Source: Ophiocordyceps camponoti-saundersi (nom. inval.) (Eukaryota; Ascomycota; Sordariomycetes; Hypocreales; Ophiocordycipitaceae). Taken from it: a stretch of 64,000 nucleotides of DNA. The position numbers and the translations under genes are program-made. The stretch spans positions 124,001-188,000 of the forward strand of contig PDHQ01000028.1 of assembly GCA_003339415.1 (NCBI GenBank). Reading direction: 5' to 3'. How positions within the stretch are numbered: position 1 is the stretch's first letter; every line of letters begins with the position of its first letter. The notes beneath the pieces are model-generated. The model saw nothing but the letters and a program-made list of their open reading frames with translations, was not told the DNA's origin and searched no databases. Below, in pieces: positions 22,047 to 36,020 of this stretch.

Positions 22047-24550
22047 TTAGAGCCGCTGCGAAACCCACCCCCAAACCACGACTTCGTCCAGCGTAGAACC
22101 CCAGAGCCGTGCTACGACCGAGCTGAGTTGCGACATGTAGCCATCGCCGGCATGCTTCTTGAACAGTTGGCGGACCTTGTTGTACATGTCCACTTCTTCC
22201 TGCGAGGCCGACTCTTCGTCATGTTCCAGACGATACAGCCACAGGGAGAGGATGATCATGAGATCCATGCCGCAGAGCGGATGCTCCACGCTCCAATTCG
22301 TCGGTGACGTCCGGGCCACCCATCGGATCCCATGCGCGACGGCCGTCTCTATGCAATTGTAACACTCCTGGATCACCTTGATCGTTTCGCTCGAACGCTT
22401 TACGCGATCTCGCGCGTTGGACATGGCCGCCGCCACTTCGTACGGGTCGTGATATCGTAAAGCCTCTTGAACGCTCTTCAAGTCGACCTCCAGGCGGGCG
22501 CGCGCGTTCCGGTACATTGCCCTCGCGTTGAAAATGAGCGGGTGGTGGCCCTGATGCGGGGCGCTGAGCGGAATGGAGATTGACTCCGGCTCACACGTCT
22601 CCAGTGACTTGTCCCACGTCTCTAGAGCAAGCCGAAGCTTGTACTCAGTGACAACGTCCTGCAAAGCCTCGGGGCTTCTCTTGTGATACCAAACTTCGAG
22701 GAACAAGGCATTGATCATGACGCGCGTGGCGAATGCGCTATACCTAAGCGGTTCGCCCTGGAATAGATTGTCGTGTGCTTCCATGAAGGTTACTGAAGGA
22801 GACCCACCTAGGTGCTCGAGCCAAGAGGCGCCGTCAACCACCTGCAGGTTCCACAGAGCCTCGGTCGATGGCAGTTGAAGATCTTCAAACTCATTGAAGC
22901 TGATAGCCGGCGTGTGGTTGTAGGTCAGCGTTAGTAGGCCAAAGAAGATGTAAACGGCGTAATACGTGCGGCGGCAACCCTCATCCTCGATCCATTCAGA
23001 GCGCGTGGGCGTGGCATTGGCGCGACCTTCTTGACGGAGTTTGAGCTCATATCGATTTCCAGCCACCATGTTTGCCAGCAGGCTCTTGATAGAGCACGCC
23101 CACTCAAGCCCTTTAGGGTCGCCACTCCAGCTCGCAAAAATCATATTCAACAGCGAACTCTGCATAGTCCACAGAGGGCATTTGCGAGAGCTGAAGTTTT
23201 CCTTGTTCTGCAGGAATTGGTTCACCAAGACCTTTGAGCCGATGTGTAGCATATATGCTTGACCCTGGTCAAAGGCGTACAGCGCTCCAATGCTAAGCAC
23301 CGCCAACAAAAGGGGGGGCGACATGTGCGTGGGGGACAACGAAGCCGGGTGAAGGAAGGGCAAATGATGATGAAACATGCCGAAGTATGTCGAAAGATAG
23401 CGATTGAGCGAGCCAAGACTTGGAAGGCGGAAACTTTGGGGGATAGCGCGCTCTCTGTCGTAGCTGTGAATGGTGTCCAGGATTATGTTGCGTTCCTCAT
23501 CCGTGGCAACTTGAGGTGCCTTGACAGCGACCGGGGGTGAGCCAGGACTCTGGGGTACAGGAGTTCCAGGATTGGAATTGGGCAGTGATTTTGACATGCT
23601 CGGCAATGCTGGCTTCGAGCCGGGAAGGCTTTGGCCCGCACTTGTGCGCAGCGAGCCTTTCAGCGAGGGCAGAGTACCAGCGCTGATAAACGGTGGGTGC
23701 GAATCGAACGAGCCAGAGGTGCTCGACGTGATAGAATGAGCTTTGGGGGCTGTCGCGGGCGTCATAAAATTTTCCCACTGCATCTGAGGCAAAGCAATGG
23801 CACCAGAGGGGTAAGTGACGGTAGACTCCATGACGGTGGCGTTGTGAGGCGAGAAAGCAATTGACGGGTTGTCTTCGTAGGCGCCTTCGTCGGCGCGCAT
23901 CGCGGCCGTGGCCTTGTGGTGCAAGTGTGCAACGAGGATTGCAGCTGTCTCCACCTCGACGTCAAAGTTACCGTCGTTGCTGGCTTCCATTTGTTCCAAA
24001 GTTGAGGTATCAAGGGCTATGGAAGCCTTGGAAGGACCTCCAATCGCTCGGGTCTTGGGGCCGCTTGAACGACGTTTGCCGTCGCTATGTAGAGGAACGC
24101 CACCATCTTTGGCGTGAACAGTCCGGTCATGCCTCAAGAGAAGATCGCGACGGACGAAAGTACTTCTGCATTTCATGCACTTGAACGGTCTCTCTTTGGT
24201 GTCTGAAATGGTGGTCAACAAGGTTGCGCCAAGTCAAATTTGAAGGGCGGAGACAACGGGAACGAAGGGAAAGCTGGGAAGGTGACTGAATGGATGCGCT
24301 TCGACTTGAAACAGTCAAGTATCGCAATCATGTTGATGAACGGGCAGAGCACACCATGTGGTATGGGGGAGAGGTTGACAAGGGGGGCGAAGGGCTTACG
24401 CGATCTCTCATGTCGGCTTCGATGCTCGCTTCTGCTAAAGGCTCTGTTGCAGAACTGGCACTTGTACTTGCGTTCCGTGGCAAGAGAGGTCTTTCGTGCT
24501 GAGCTTGAAGTCGCCGGAGGCGGCAGGACTGCGACGCTGGCGCCGGGCAT
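22047..24550 (-). CDS. C2H2 zinc-finger regulator with fungal_trans domain
   Basis: Exons 24550-24400 and 24202-22047 give 768 residues. Two adjacent C2H2 fingers lie near residues 29-83: YKCQFCNRAFSRSEHRSRHERSH, whose last His is completed across the intron, joined by the TKERPF linker to FKCMKCRSTFVRRDLLLRHDRTVH. This ADR1-like pair is followed by a Ser/Pro-rich region and, from about residue 280, the fungal-specific transcription factor domain (LNRYLSTYFGMFHHHLPFLHP; SWSGDPKGLEWACSIKSLL; RRTYYAVYIFFGLLTLTYNH). It should be a nuclear DNA-binding regulator; target genes are unknown. The first ATG in frame is at 24550; upstream in-frame sequence exists but only with a GTG start, so I did not extend it. 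Confidence 0.92.
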
Positions 24551-27265
24551 CTCGATGGGTTTAGTCGGGCTGCGGGGGCGCGAGGCAGCAATGACAACAG
24601 ATGCCGCAGACGGACAGAGCTCGCGATCAAGACGAGGCTGGAGACTCGTCTGAACTGTCGGAGATCGGCCGATGGCGACTCCCACGGGGCTCGTCTCTCC
24701 CGTAGGGTTTAAAGCGTGAATGCGATGGGCGTAGACGTGAAGTTTGTCATTTGGAGCGGTTGTATGCAGGTCATGGAAAGAGAGTGGCCCGTGGGCGATG
24801 TCGAGATGACGAGCTCAGCCTGATCCCACGTGGGGAAAGGGGAGAAGAGGGGGGAGAAACGAAGGGGGTGATGGCGGGGGTGAAAGAGAGATGAAGAGAG
24901 TTGGCGATGGAAAATGGGGAAGGTTTGAAAGTGAAGACTTTTTTCCAACCCCGAGAGGGTGAGATGGGGAGGGGAAGACGAGAGAAAGGGAAGCGACGAG
25001 CGAGGGAAGAGGGGAAGGATCAGAGTCTGGGGGGGGGGAACGCCAAAAGCTGGGTGCCGGGGGGGTCGGATTATGGGACGGGGGCGGGGGGGTGGGGGTC
25101 GTCCGCTGGGGGGGGGGGGGGGGCAAAAGAGGGAGGCGAGCGAGGGAAAAAGGGAAAAAAAAGGAGGGGGAAGAGAAGAGGGGCTTCGTGGCTAGGTAAT
25201 CGGCGGGAGCTGGCGTGGACGTGCCTGAGAAGATACTTGCCGGCGACGCACAGAACGCGTGTAAAAGCCAAGTACCGATCGTCTGCGGAGCCGGGTCCGA
25301 ACAGCTGTCTTACCTAAGGCTGGCACGAATGCAATGTCCGTATCTGTGTATCAATGTCATACAAACAGTCTGTAAGTCGTACAGTGTGTAGATACAGTAC
25401 GATTCTTGGTGGAAGGAAAAAAATAAAAAAAAAACGATGTTCGCCACGGGCCGCCACACATGAAGTGGCCCTAGCCATGGAATCGCTCCTGCAGTCGCTA
25501 GGGGTTGAAGTCCTCCGACCTTATTAGAAGTCCACCTGCCTGGCTGCCTTTGTTTTGCTGGCCCTCTATATCGTATCTGGCACGTGACTCCGACAACATC
25601 AGTTACGGCCCTACAGCCTACAGGCTACGGGTAGGTACGTCTGTACGGATTAGACTTGTTTAGACTCGACAAGCAACCTTGGCGGGCTGCTTGCTTGCCT
25701 GTTGCAATAATAGGTAGGTACCTACCTAGTAGGTATGCTTACATATCCTAGGTATGTAGTTCTTTACCTGCCTCTATATAACCCAAGTGCAAATCGACTT
25801 TGCTTGCTTGCATGAGCAAGCAGAGGTTCTTATAAGGACCAAGGACGGAAGGGAAATATTCATGGAGATGATTTACTACAGGCCTGTATACATGCCTAGG
25901 TACCTACCTACATACATCCTACACTCCTGCATACTACCAAGGTAGGTTATGTATCCGTACGTAGGTACCTACGGAGTAGGTACTCTACACAATATCCTCT
26001 GTTTTTTACCGGTAAATGAGTTAAGGGGTTTGAAAAGCTCGAAAAGTTTGTGAATACTTACCTAGGTACCTAGGTAGGTGATGGGCAGGTATGACGCCTT
26101 GCCACGGAAGGCATGATTGGTACGGCCAGGGGCATAAATTGGCACGACCCCCCTCCCCCCTTTCTAGATAGATCATCATCCTTAGGTCAAATTAAGCACG
26201 ACCGATTTGCCGCTTTGAGGCACTATTCCTTTCTTTCTGTAGGTACCTACATATGTACATATGTATGTATTCCTCCTGAATGACTTTCCCCTTTTCAAGC
26301 AGAGTTATAGCCTTACTCATCTAATCCTCCCACTCTTCCAGCGTACCGTCTGTTGCTAGGAGGATACTTTGGCGGTCATGCCTAGGTACCTATGTAAGCC
26401 CTTGGCGCATAAAGCATGCCCCCTAGTTAGCGCCTCGCAGAGGTTCGAGGTACCCAATCACGCACATATACGCCCTCGCAATACTTCGTACCCCATCTCT
26501 TCTCTATCGCGTAGCAGCAAAGCAGAGAAAGCAAGGGTTTAGGAGGTACCGCTTAGCAGTCGTATCCACCTTAGCCGCCCACCATACCGTCGTCGCCGTC
26601 GCCCGCCGCCGCCCGCTCGTAGGCTTCGGTCAACCACTTGCCAGACTACCACCCTCACGGACCATCGCAACCTCTGAGGACGAGGCGCCGCCGCCTCACG
26701 AATGTCCTGCGTCTCGATCTGACGCCTGCTGCGTCTTCTGATAGCATCGCGATAGCACGGCCAATCTAACGCCCCCGCCGCCCTCTCTCTCTTCCACTCT
26801 CCATCGCCTCGCGTCTGCCCCCCCCCCTCTCCTCCTCCACCTCCCTCTCCGCGGGTTCCCGCCATCTTCCATCTTTCATTACGGCTCTGGAAAATAACTT
26901 CAGTCGAATCTATAGTCGGCTTCGCCGTGCCTTAGTGCCTCGACTCTCGTTACGTTTTTCCCTTTTCTTGTGTGTGCTTAACGCAAACTACGGATGCGGT
27001 GTGGCATAGTCTCCTTGGCCGTCAAACCCATCGCACGTCACCTCCTGCTCGGCATGACGAAAGTTTTGCGGCCTGGTCATGTCATGAGCCGTACTTCTTG
27101 ACTTCTCGCAGCTTTCTTGGCCTCTGGGTATCGCAAACGCATCGCAGTACTATCGCTTTGTTTCTCGCGAACCTCTCCGACTCCCAACGGGCTCTTTGAC
27201 AGACATTGATTTTCACTCTGTCTCAACTAGGGTGTGTTTCTGGCTTCCTGTCGACCACTATCATC
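24551..27265. other. Long divergent intergenic region, regulator / CDC25
   Basis: About 2.7 kb without a supported gene. A G-rich/purine tract (24830-25190, with runs of up to 14 G on the plus strand) lies in the leader of the C2H2 regulator. From 25600 to 26420 the sequence is dominated by GGTACCTACC / TACCTAGGTA palindromes and contains copy B of the dispersed repeat. From about 26460 to 27265 it is CT-rich and probably the promoter and long 5' leader of CDC25. The arginine/glycine-rich open frame at 26539-26865 is low-complexity and rejected. Confidence 0.6.
26079..26239 (-). repeat. Dispersed repeat, copy B (~160 bp, inverted)
   Basis: Reverse complement of copy A at 754-938 with the same order of conserved blocks (AGAAAGAAAGG, TGCCTCAAAG, GGTCGTGCT, TTTGACCTAAGGAT, CGTGCCAAT, CGTACCAATC, GCCTTCCGT, CTGCCCATCA). 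Both ends abut TACCTAGGTACC-type sequence. Confidence 0.75.
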
Positions 27266-30200
27266 ATGGACGGCGTGGTGGGCAGCGCACAACCTGGCAC
27301 TATATATGTCCGCGCCTTGTACGACTATGAAGCAGACGACCGGACCAGCCTAAGCTTCCACCAAGGCGACATTATACAGGTCATTACTCAGCTAGAAAGT
27401 GGCTGGTGGGACGGTTTTATCAACGGCGTTCGCGGCTGGTTTCCGAGTAATTATTGTGAAATCGTCACCAACCCCGACGAGATTCCCGAAAATGACAGCG
27501 GTCAAGCCGGTCAATTCGAAGCCGAAGGGGATGACAAGACGTCTCAAGATGGCGGTTCTGCCACGGATGACGGGCCAGAAGCAGATGGGGCTGGCAGTTT
27601 ACCGATTGGGGGCACTGTCAGCGGAGTCAAATCGAGGGCTGATTTCTGGATTCCCCAGGCAACCGCCGAGGGTCGGTTATTTTACTTCAATACGATGACG
27701 GGCGATCATAGCACGGAACTGCCGCTGGAGTCGCCAGGTTCTCCAAATGAGACGGGCCCGCAAGATCGCCTCAATGTCGCGATACCAGAGAAGACCCGGC
27801 TTCCACCCGAGCTCATGGCCAGAGGTCTGACCCAGGACGAGGACGAGGACTCGGCTACTTCGGCCTCAGAGGCTGAGGGAGAGTCGCTTCTGCTCGCACC
27901 TCGAGGACATACGGTTGGGAGCCTGCCCCCACCCCTGAACGATCGCCGCTGCGCTACTAGTAGTGTGACTGACCATGACTAAAAAGCCTCGAAATCGAAC
28001 CTCGTTCGTCGGCGGCCTCTCTCCGTCAACCTCCATGGACTCGATAAACGGTGCCTCCGCCGGTCGGGCGAAGAGGGCTGATGCAGTAGTAAATGGAAAG
28101 TCGTCCAGTCTCCAGCCGCCCCCCATGGCCTCGGCGACTTCCTTCACCAGCACCACGTACCATCTCCCAACCACGGCCACCGTGCCTCGCTCCTTCTTCG
28201 ACGATGGTGCCACTCCTCCTCTCACCTGGAGTTTACTTGTTCACAACATGAAGCGCGCAATCGATCGGTATCGCGACGCCATCGCGAACAACAACCGCTC
28301 AGATTACGTGGCGCGGGCCGAGGACATATCCGATCACCTGCGGCTGCTCTTGGCCGCTGGCTCTGGCACTACAGACAATCATTCAGGCCAGCCGTCGGTA
28401 ATCTCGACAAACAAAGCCCTGTATCCTCACTTTCGAGACATGATGTCCAAGTTCTCTAAGCTTGTCATATCTTCGCACATTGCCGCGGCCGATTGGCCCA
28501 ATGCCGAATCTGTGCAAAAGTGCTTACTGGAAGCAGATGGCGTTTTAGCCGGAGTTTACAGTTATGTTGAAGTCGCCAGGCAGCAGCGGGGAGAAGAAAT
28601 ACCGCGCTTGTTTCCCGGTTTCGTACTCGGCAGCAATTCCGGGGGCGGCTGGCAGAATAATGGCATTGGGTCACGGGATCCCATCGCCTCAAATTTCTTG
28701 GAGGACGACGACGGCGTGACAGAACCGCTGTCATTTCTCGATGGAAATTTCCTGGAGAAACTAGACGAGCAAAAACGACTACTCATCTCGAGCATCCGGG
28801 AACTTGACAAAAGCCTGGTTACTCCGGAAATGGTCATCACCCCGTATCGCCACGAGGTCATTGGCAACAACGTTTGTTCCGCCGGCGGAAAGGTCGTTGA
28901 TGCGGTCAAGCTCTGGATAGCCATGATTGAGTCCATCGACATGTCACCCCTTGGAGAGGGGCTTCGGACGCCACATTTAGCAGACTTCAGCATCAATAAG
29001 CAAAGTCTCTATGATAACATTGCGGATCTCATTCTCAGCTGTCAAGCCGTCACAGGCCCGCTGGCGGACGAGTGGAGCGAAGTACGGGGCGAAGCGTTGG
29101 AGAGTCGGCTGGATTTTGTTCGACAGTGTGCCAGAGCCATAGAGGTCAACTCTTCGCACATTGGTCTCTCTCTCCAGCTACTATCAGAGCAAGCACAAGC
29201 GAATGTCAATCATCAACACCACCAACAGCCTCATCCCTACCTGCAGCCCCAGCATTCACGAGTTGAGCATCGGCCTCGAGAGGATCAGACATTACGCGGT
29301 ACTGCGCAGCGGGGGGTGAACTTGCCTCATGAACGACACCATCGGCGTTCAGATTCGAGATCCAGCAAGCCTCGGCCGTCTCTCGCCTCGTCTCATCCCT
29401 CGTCTCACACTTCATCTCAGCAGCATAGCGACAATGAGCCAGTATCAGGAAGCTTCAAGAAGCTCAAGATGGTGCTTGGTGAGGAACCGCCGCAGCCCGC
29501 GTCGCAGCCCGCAATACCGGCAAATGACGATGTCTTCATGAGGCTCGATCATGAAGACGATGTCTCCTGGGATACCAAATTTTCCCAACCCACCGTCAAG
29601 GGAGGGACTCTTCTCGCTCTTGTGGAACAACTCACTCGCCATGACAAGCTTGACTCAAGCTTCAATAACACCTTTTTGTTGACCTACAGATCATTCACGT
29701 CGGCGCGCGAGCTATTTGAGCTGCTTGTTAAGCGATTTGGGATTCAACCGCCAGAGGGCTTGAGTCAGGAAGAATACAATATCTGGAGAGACCACAAGCA
29801 AAAACTGATTCGTTTCCGGGTTGTCAATATACTCAAGAGCTGGTTCGACAACTTCTGGATGGAGGATTACAACGATGAATCCCGGCAACTCATGCGCGAT
29901 GTTTTCACTTTTGCAAGAGACACTGTGAAGTCGACAGATACCCCCGGGTCCGCCCCTTTGATGTCCGTTCTCGAGCAAAGACTGAGTGGCAAAGAGGCGG
30001 CGGCCCGGCGGATGATCCAAACTGTCAACCAGAGCACCCCCACGCCCATTGTGCCGAAAAACATGAGGAAGCTCAAGTTTCTCGACATCGACGTGACCGA
30101 GTTTGCGCGTCAGCTGACCATCATCGAGTCTCGGCTTTACGGCAAGATAAAGGCGGCCGAGTGCCTCAACAAGACGTGGCAGAAGAAGGTGTCCGAGGGC

Positions 30201-31154
30201 GATCCGGACCCTGCTCCCAATGTGAAGGCTCTGATTCTTCACTCCAACCAGATGACGAACTGGGTGGCGGAGATGATACTCGCCCAGATGGACGTCAAGA
30301 AACGGGTAGTGGTGATCAAGCACTTTGTCGCCGTTGCCGATGTTCGTCCCTGGTCCCCCTTGCCACTGCTGGCCCTGATTCTTGCACCTGCTGACCGTTA
30401 CTAGAAATGCCGGGGCCTCAACAACTTCTCGACGCTTACATCGGTCATCTCGGCACTCGGGACGGCACCTATTGCCCGTCTCAAGAGAACATGGGATCAA
30501 GTCCCGCAGCGCACACAGGCGACACTGGAAACAATGCGCCAGTTGATGGCAAGCACGAGAAATTTTGGTGAATATCGCGAGGCTCTGCATGCTGCAAACC
30601 CGCCTTGCATCCCCTTTTTTGGTAAGGAAACTCGGCCAGCTGTGTAGAAGAGCCGTATTTTGACAAGTCGGTTCTCCAGGCGTCTACTTGACCGATCTCA
30701 CTTTCATCGAGGATGGCATCCCGTCTATCATCAAGAAGACGAACTTGATCAACTTTGCGAAGCGTGCGAAAACGGCAGAGGTCATACGTGATATCCAGCA
30801 GTACCAGAACGTGGGCTACTCGCTGCAGCCGGTTCACGAGCTGCAGGATTACATCCTGAGCAACATGCAAGCCGCGGGAGACGTGCATGAGATGTACGAC
30901 AAGAGTCTGCAGATTGAGCCGCGCGAGCGGGAGGACGAGAAGATTGTGAGGTAGGTCGCTTGGCGACTTTACAGTGTCTCGTATGAGGTGCCGAGGATGG
31001 GAGGGCAGAACCTTTTCACATTGCTTGAGGTGCGGGTCGACTGGCCATTATCCAGTTCCTGCCCCCTTGGCGGTGTCTATGGTTGCGTCGACCACGAGTG
31101 CTTACTGCTATGTCTTCAATCTGCAGGGTCTTGGCAGAGTCTGGCTTCCTGTGA
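27266..31154 (+). CDS. CDC25: Ras guanine-nucleotide exchange factor CDC25
   Basis: Five exons (27266-27913, 27987-30341, 30405-30621, 30680-30950, 31127-31154) encode 1172 residues. CDC25 loads Ras with GTP at the plasma membrane and so controls cAMP/PKA and MAPK signalling. An SH3 domain fills residues ~13-68 (VRALYDYEADD, GWWDGFINGVRGWFPSNY). A degenerate WW-like segment follows at ~120-150 (FWIPQATAEGRLFYFNTMTG) whose second Trp is missing. The RasGEF N-terminal (REM) motif starts near 753 (GGTLLALVEQLTRHD, NNTFLLTYRSF) and the catalytic domain near 915 (LDIDVTEFARQLTIIESRLY, NFSTLTSVISALGTAPIARL, FGVYLTDLTFIEDG). The last exon supplies only VLAESGFL. The first intron was placed between GHT and PRNRTSF using a CTGAC branch site and frame closure. 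Confidence 0.95.
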
Positions 31155-31915
31155 GCAGCACCATCCTGCCGAAGAAGACGAACAGCAACAGCCACCGATC
31201 GGTGCAGGAATACGTGGACAAACCTGCACGAACCAAAGCTGCACAGCGGCTTCCAGCGCCACCTCTGTCGAAGATGATCAGGAGTTGCGGAAAAGGGGGG
31301 ATTTTTGAGATCCGAGGTGGCAGCTTCGCTACACATACCCTGGCCATCTCGAGACATTATCGCCGAAACGAGTGATGCCAGAATTGCCGACGACTGGATT
31401 AGATACCATTGCTACTTTCCTGCTGTTATCTTTCAGCATTGCAGAGTCGAATTACTTGGAGCATTAGCGGACGGTGGACAAATGATGACGAATTTACACA
31501 TCGCTGTTGAGCAACGTTTGTTAGCTGAAACCCGTGCCATGTAGTAGCTCAGACTGCGTGACGAATGGCACTATTGTGAATGTTCGCAAAATTAGCTGCT
31601 CTGCCGTTGAGACTGACTTTACGTGAACGAAATGGATAGTTTACTAATGCGTGGAAAAGACAGGTGACATACATGGCGTTAATGAAGATGATAGATGAAT
31701 TGAGTCGAAACAATCTACCTTAATAAGCAACCTTTCTCACGAGGCTTCGCCGGATGTTCCATGATCCACACGCCATTCCGCTTATCCTTTTGACGTCATT
31801 AAAATGATGTCTTCTCTACCGTGACCATACAATCATAACCGCTCCGCATCCTCTTCGCCAGCTCAAAACGAGACGGAATGCTGGAGACCGGAGAGGTGTG
31901 AAGAATGGTCGAATT
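31155..31915. other. Convergent intergenic region
   Basis: About 760 bp between the stops of CDC25 and the unknown repeat protein. Somewhat AT-richer than its surroundings from 31380 on. No gene or repeat seen. Confidence 0.5.
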
Positions 31916-33011
31916 TTAGTGCTTGTGCAACTTGTTCTTGAGGCGATCGCCCAAGCTGGGTTTGTCTTGACCGTTACCCGATTCTTTACTTCCAGTACCG
32001 TCCACACCAGCGCCTGATTGATCTTTCTTCTGATCCATCAAACCTTAAGAGATAATATTGTCAGCGGATTTCCCTCAATTTCCAGAAGGATAAAAAGATG
32101 GTAACTTACGATCGGCCTCCCTTCCTGCCCCCGGCTTGGTAGCATCAAAGTCGCCTCCGTCAGCCGCGAAACCAGAAGTCATGACGTGTTTCTCTCCAGT
32201 CCCTTTGCTCTGCTGACTGCTACCAGAGCCACCTTCACCATCGGTGTCAGGCTTGTGTTTCTCGTCAACATTGTTGCCGGCATCACCACCGTTTTCCTTA
32301 GCGACGACATTGAGAGGTTTTGGCCCGTCACCCATGATGCTTGTGTTAGGATCGCCATCCTCGCCATCGTCACCAAAGTGGCTTTCTTCAGTCGCTTTGG
32401 ACGTGGACGCATTTCCTTTTCTTGGTATACTCTTGGAGCCGCGGCCGTGATCTTCGGGTTGGGATTTTGAAGTGCCATCCTCTGGGGTCCGGCTATTTGT
32501 GACTCTATCCCCAACCTGAAGAGTTCCATCCTCTGGGGTCCGACTGTTCGTAACTCCTTCTTCCACTTTACCAACTTGAGGAGTACCATCCTCTGGTGTC
32601 CGACTGTTCGTGACTCCTTCTTCCACTTGAGACTTTCTTTCTCTATCGTCAGTGACTTTGAATCTTTCAGCTCCCGCCGCGGAGATGGTTGCAGGCACAG
32701 TGCGAGAAGTGTTCTGACGGTTGCTGCCGACATCTTCTCGCAACGATGATGCACCTGCGTTGGATTGCGTTGAGGCGTCGCGGTTGCTGCCCGTCGTTTT
32801 ACTCATGGTTTGTTGCTGCGAGGGATCTTGGTCCCTAGTGAGCTTGGCAAGAAATAATTGTGTTTTCGTCAGGCTTACCCATGTTGCCGGCGTCGAAGGG
32901 CTCACCGTGCGAAACGTTGCCCTGAGCACCAGAGATGGGCTCCTTCTCTTCTGAGTTACCTCCCCAGACAAGTTTGGCCGCCTGCGTAGCCATGTTGCTC
33001 ACGGTCTCCAT
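31916..33011 (-). CDS. Unknown fungal polar protein with internal tandem repeat
   Basis: Exons 33011-32879, 32826-32110 and 32043-31916 give 325 residues. The N-terminus (METVSNMATQAAKLVWG, then SGAQGNVSHGEPFDAGNM) and the C-terminus (KGTGEKHVMTSGFAADGGDF, then DKPSLGDRLKNKLHKH) look conserved among filamentous ascomycetes, while the middle is Ser/Thr/Asp/Glu/Gly-rich and disordered. Three copies of VTNSRTPEDGT (about 32480-32630) form an internal repeat with near-identical DNA. No signal peptide, membrane segment or catalytic motif is visible. Function is unknown; stress or surface-associated roles would be guesswork. The acceptor of intron 1 is chosen to keep frame (AAG before ATCCC); the TAG a few bases upstream would break it. 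Confidence 0.78.
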
Positions 33012-33838
33012 GATGGGAACTGTCGCGGAAGAACTTGGGTTCTCGGAGGCAGAGGATGGGTGACTTGTGGGGCAGTAAAAGAAAGATTTCCTGTAATGAG
33101 GAGATGTAGCAGATTGGAAACTGTAGAGGGATGATGGGTAGGCGGCGGAGGAGAAAGACGCGGCGGCAGACAAGGAAGAGGGAAAGATGTGGTTTTTTGG
33201 TCACTGGCGAAGAACTATAAGTAAGGAGGTCGGTCGGCGGGCAAGAGCCTCTTTCAGATGGCAAAGCTATAGGTGGCTGCTCCGGTGAGTAAATCAGTAG
33301 GTTTAACGAGAATTGGCAACGACGAGGAGCCAAATATATAGGCACATACTATTACCGATATATCTCTCACATCTCATACCTAAGGATTGGGGGCCAGTGG
33401 CGATGCCGATGTTCCGGAGCGATGATCGAAGAGAAGTCAGAATGAATGGAACGTGCGCGATGACGTCGTAGGCGCTGCTTATCAGCCACGTGACCACTCT
33501 CGCCCGCGATCAGTTTAAAGTTACTCCGTGCTCCGTAGGACCGTAGCGAATGCCACGCAAACGCGATCTTTTCAGCACGTGATAGGTTTGGCGGCTTATT
33601 GTTCCCGTTCAACCCCCCTTGCTTAGGTGATGCACCGCTTCAGTGTCCATCACAGTCACAACTGATCTGGCTCCGCCTTGCTTCGTCTTGCTTCGTCTTG
33701 CCTCATCTCGTCTCGTCATCTCATCATATTAAATAAGATTCGTCTTCTTTTGCGCATCTCACCCAAGGTTGCGCCTCAAACGGTGGGGCCTCGGCGGTCC
33801 CACGACGCGGCCTCAGGGCCTTGGACTCTCGGCCCAAC
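33012..33838. promoter_or_regulatory. Divergent intergenic region, unknown protein / SGF73
   Basis: About 830 bp between divergent starts. A short tandem repeat of GCTTCGTCTT-like units (33675-33710) precedes the SGF73 start. No gene is supported. Confidence 0.5.
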
Positions 33839-35206
<1,368 letters not shown>

Positions 35207-36020
35207 TAATATCGCCTATCACTATACGTTCCTCTTATTGCTCCTCTTACTTTACATACATCCTCAACCGATGACATCACTTTCTTGTTTTTCTTTGACA
35301 TGTTTTATCGAGTGGTTATATTATCAGCAACTTCCTGAGCAAGGCGTTCCGGCAGGCACCCAGCGAGCAGTGCGTCTTTTGAACCACACATTGGTTTTGG
35401 CTTGAGTAGGGAGTTGAGGCTTTTGTCAATGTCAGGGAGGGAAACAAAAGGCTGATTATGACAAGAATTAAATCAAAGTACTTTGGATAAATTCAATACC
35501 TGATGACAGAGGGAAGATGCAAATGTATCGGAAAGTCTGCTTAACCCTCTATAACCTATTCTTCTCTTCAGCCGCTCATGTACATATGTATGTCTATGCT
35601 CTATTTTCACATGCCAATCGGTGGTTATTTGGCATCCGATACAAGACATCATAGCTCCGCCGCTCGGCCCCTTACCCTGGACCAACGGAGACCGTCACCA
35701 CACTGGCACACAGGCGTCTTCCGGTCACAATACCTCGGAGCCTACCATCTATTCATGCTCGCTCATGTACGGATACGGAGACTTTTCCCTTGTGCAAATG
35801 TCGAGCCTGCGTCAAACGGTCGAACCTCCATATTCGTAAGAAATACTACGAATACGAACTTGACGTAATCGTCCCGTCAGCCGATAGGGAGTGTTAATCC
35901 GAGACTACATACATACTAACCCACACCTCCAACAGTTGAGCGAGCTCACCTTTTGTCCCTCATCAGCTTCACTTTCCCCCCGCCTCTTCCTATTCTACAC
36001 TTCTTCATCGCAAGTGGAAT
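35207..36020. other. Intergenic region, SGF73 to carrier
   Basis: About 810 bp with the 3' flank of SGF73 and the promoter of the carrier gene. GTACGGATACGG (35766) belongs to the recurrent palindrome half-site family. No gene is supported. Confidence 0.5.

Noticed and set aside
24400..24685. Longer N-terminus of the C2H2 regulator starting at 24685
   Set aside because: That start is a GTG codon; the first ATG in frame is at 24550 and leaves both zinc fingers intact.
26539..26865. Minus-strand open frame rich in Gly and Arg
   Set aside because: Low-complexity sequence from a CT/GC-rich leader; no family resemblance and no clear start context.
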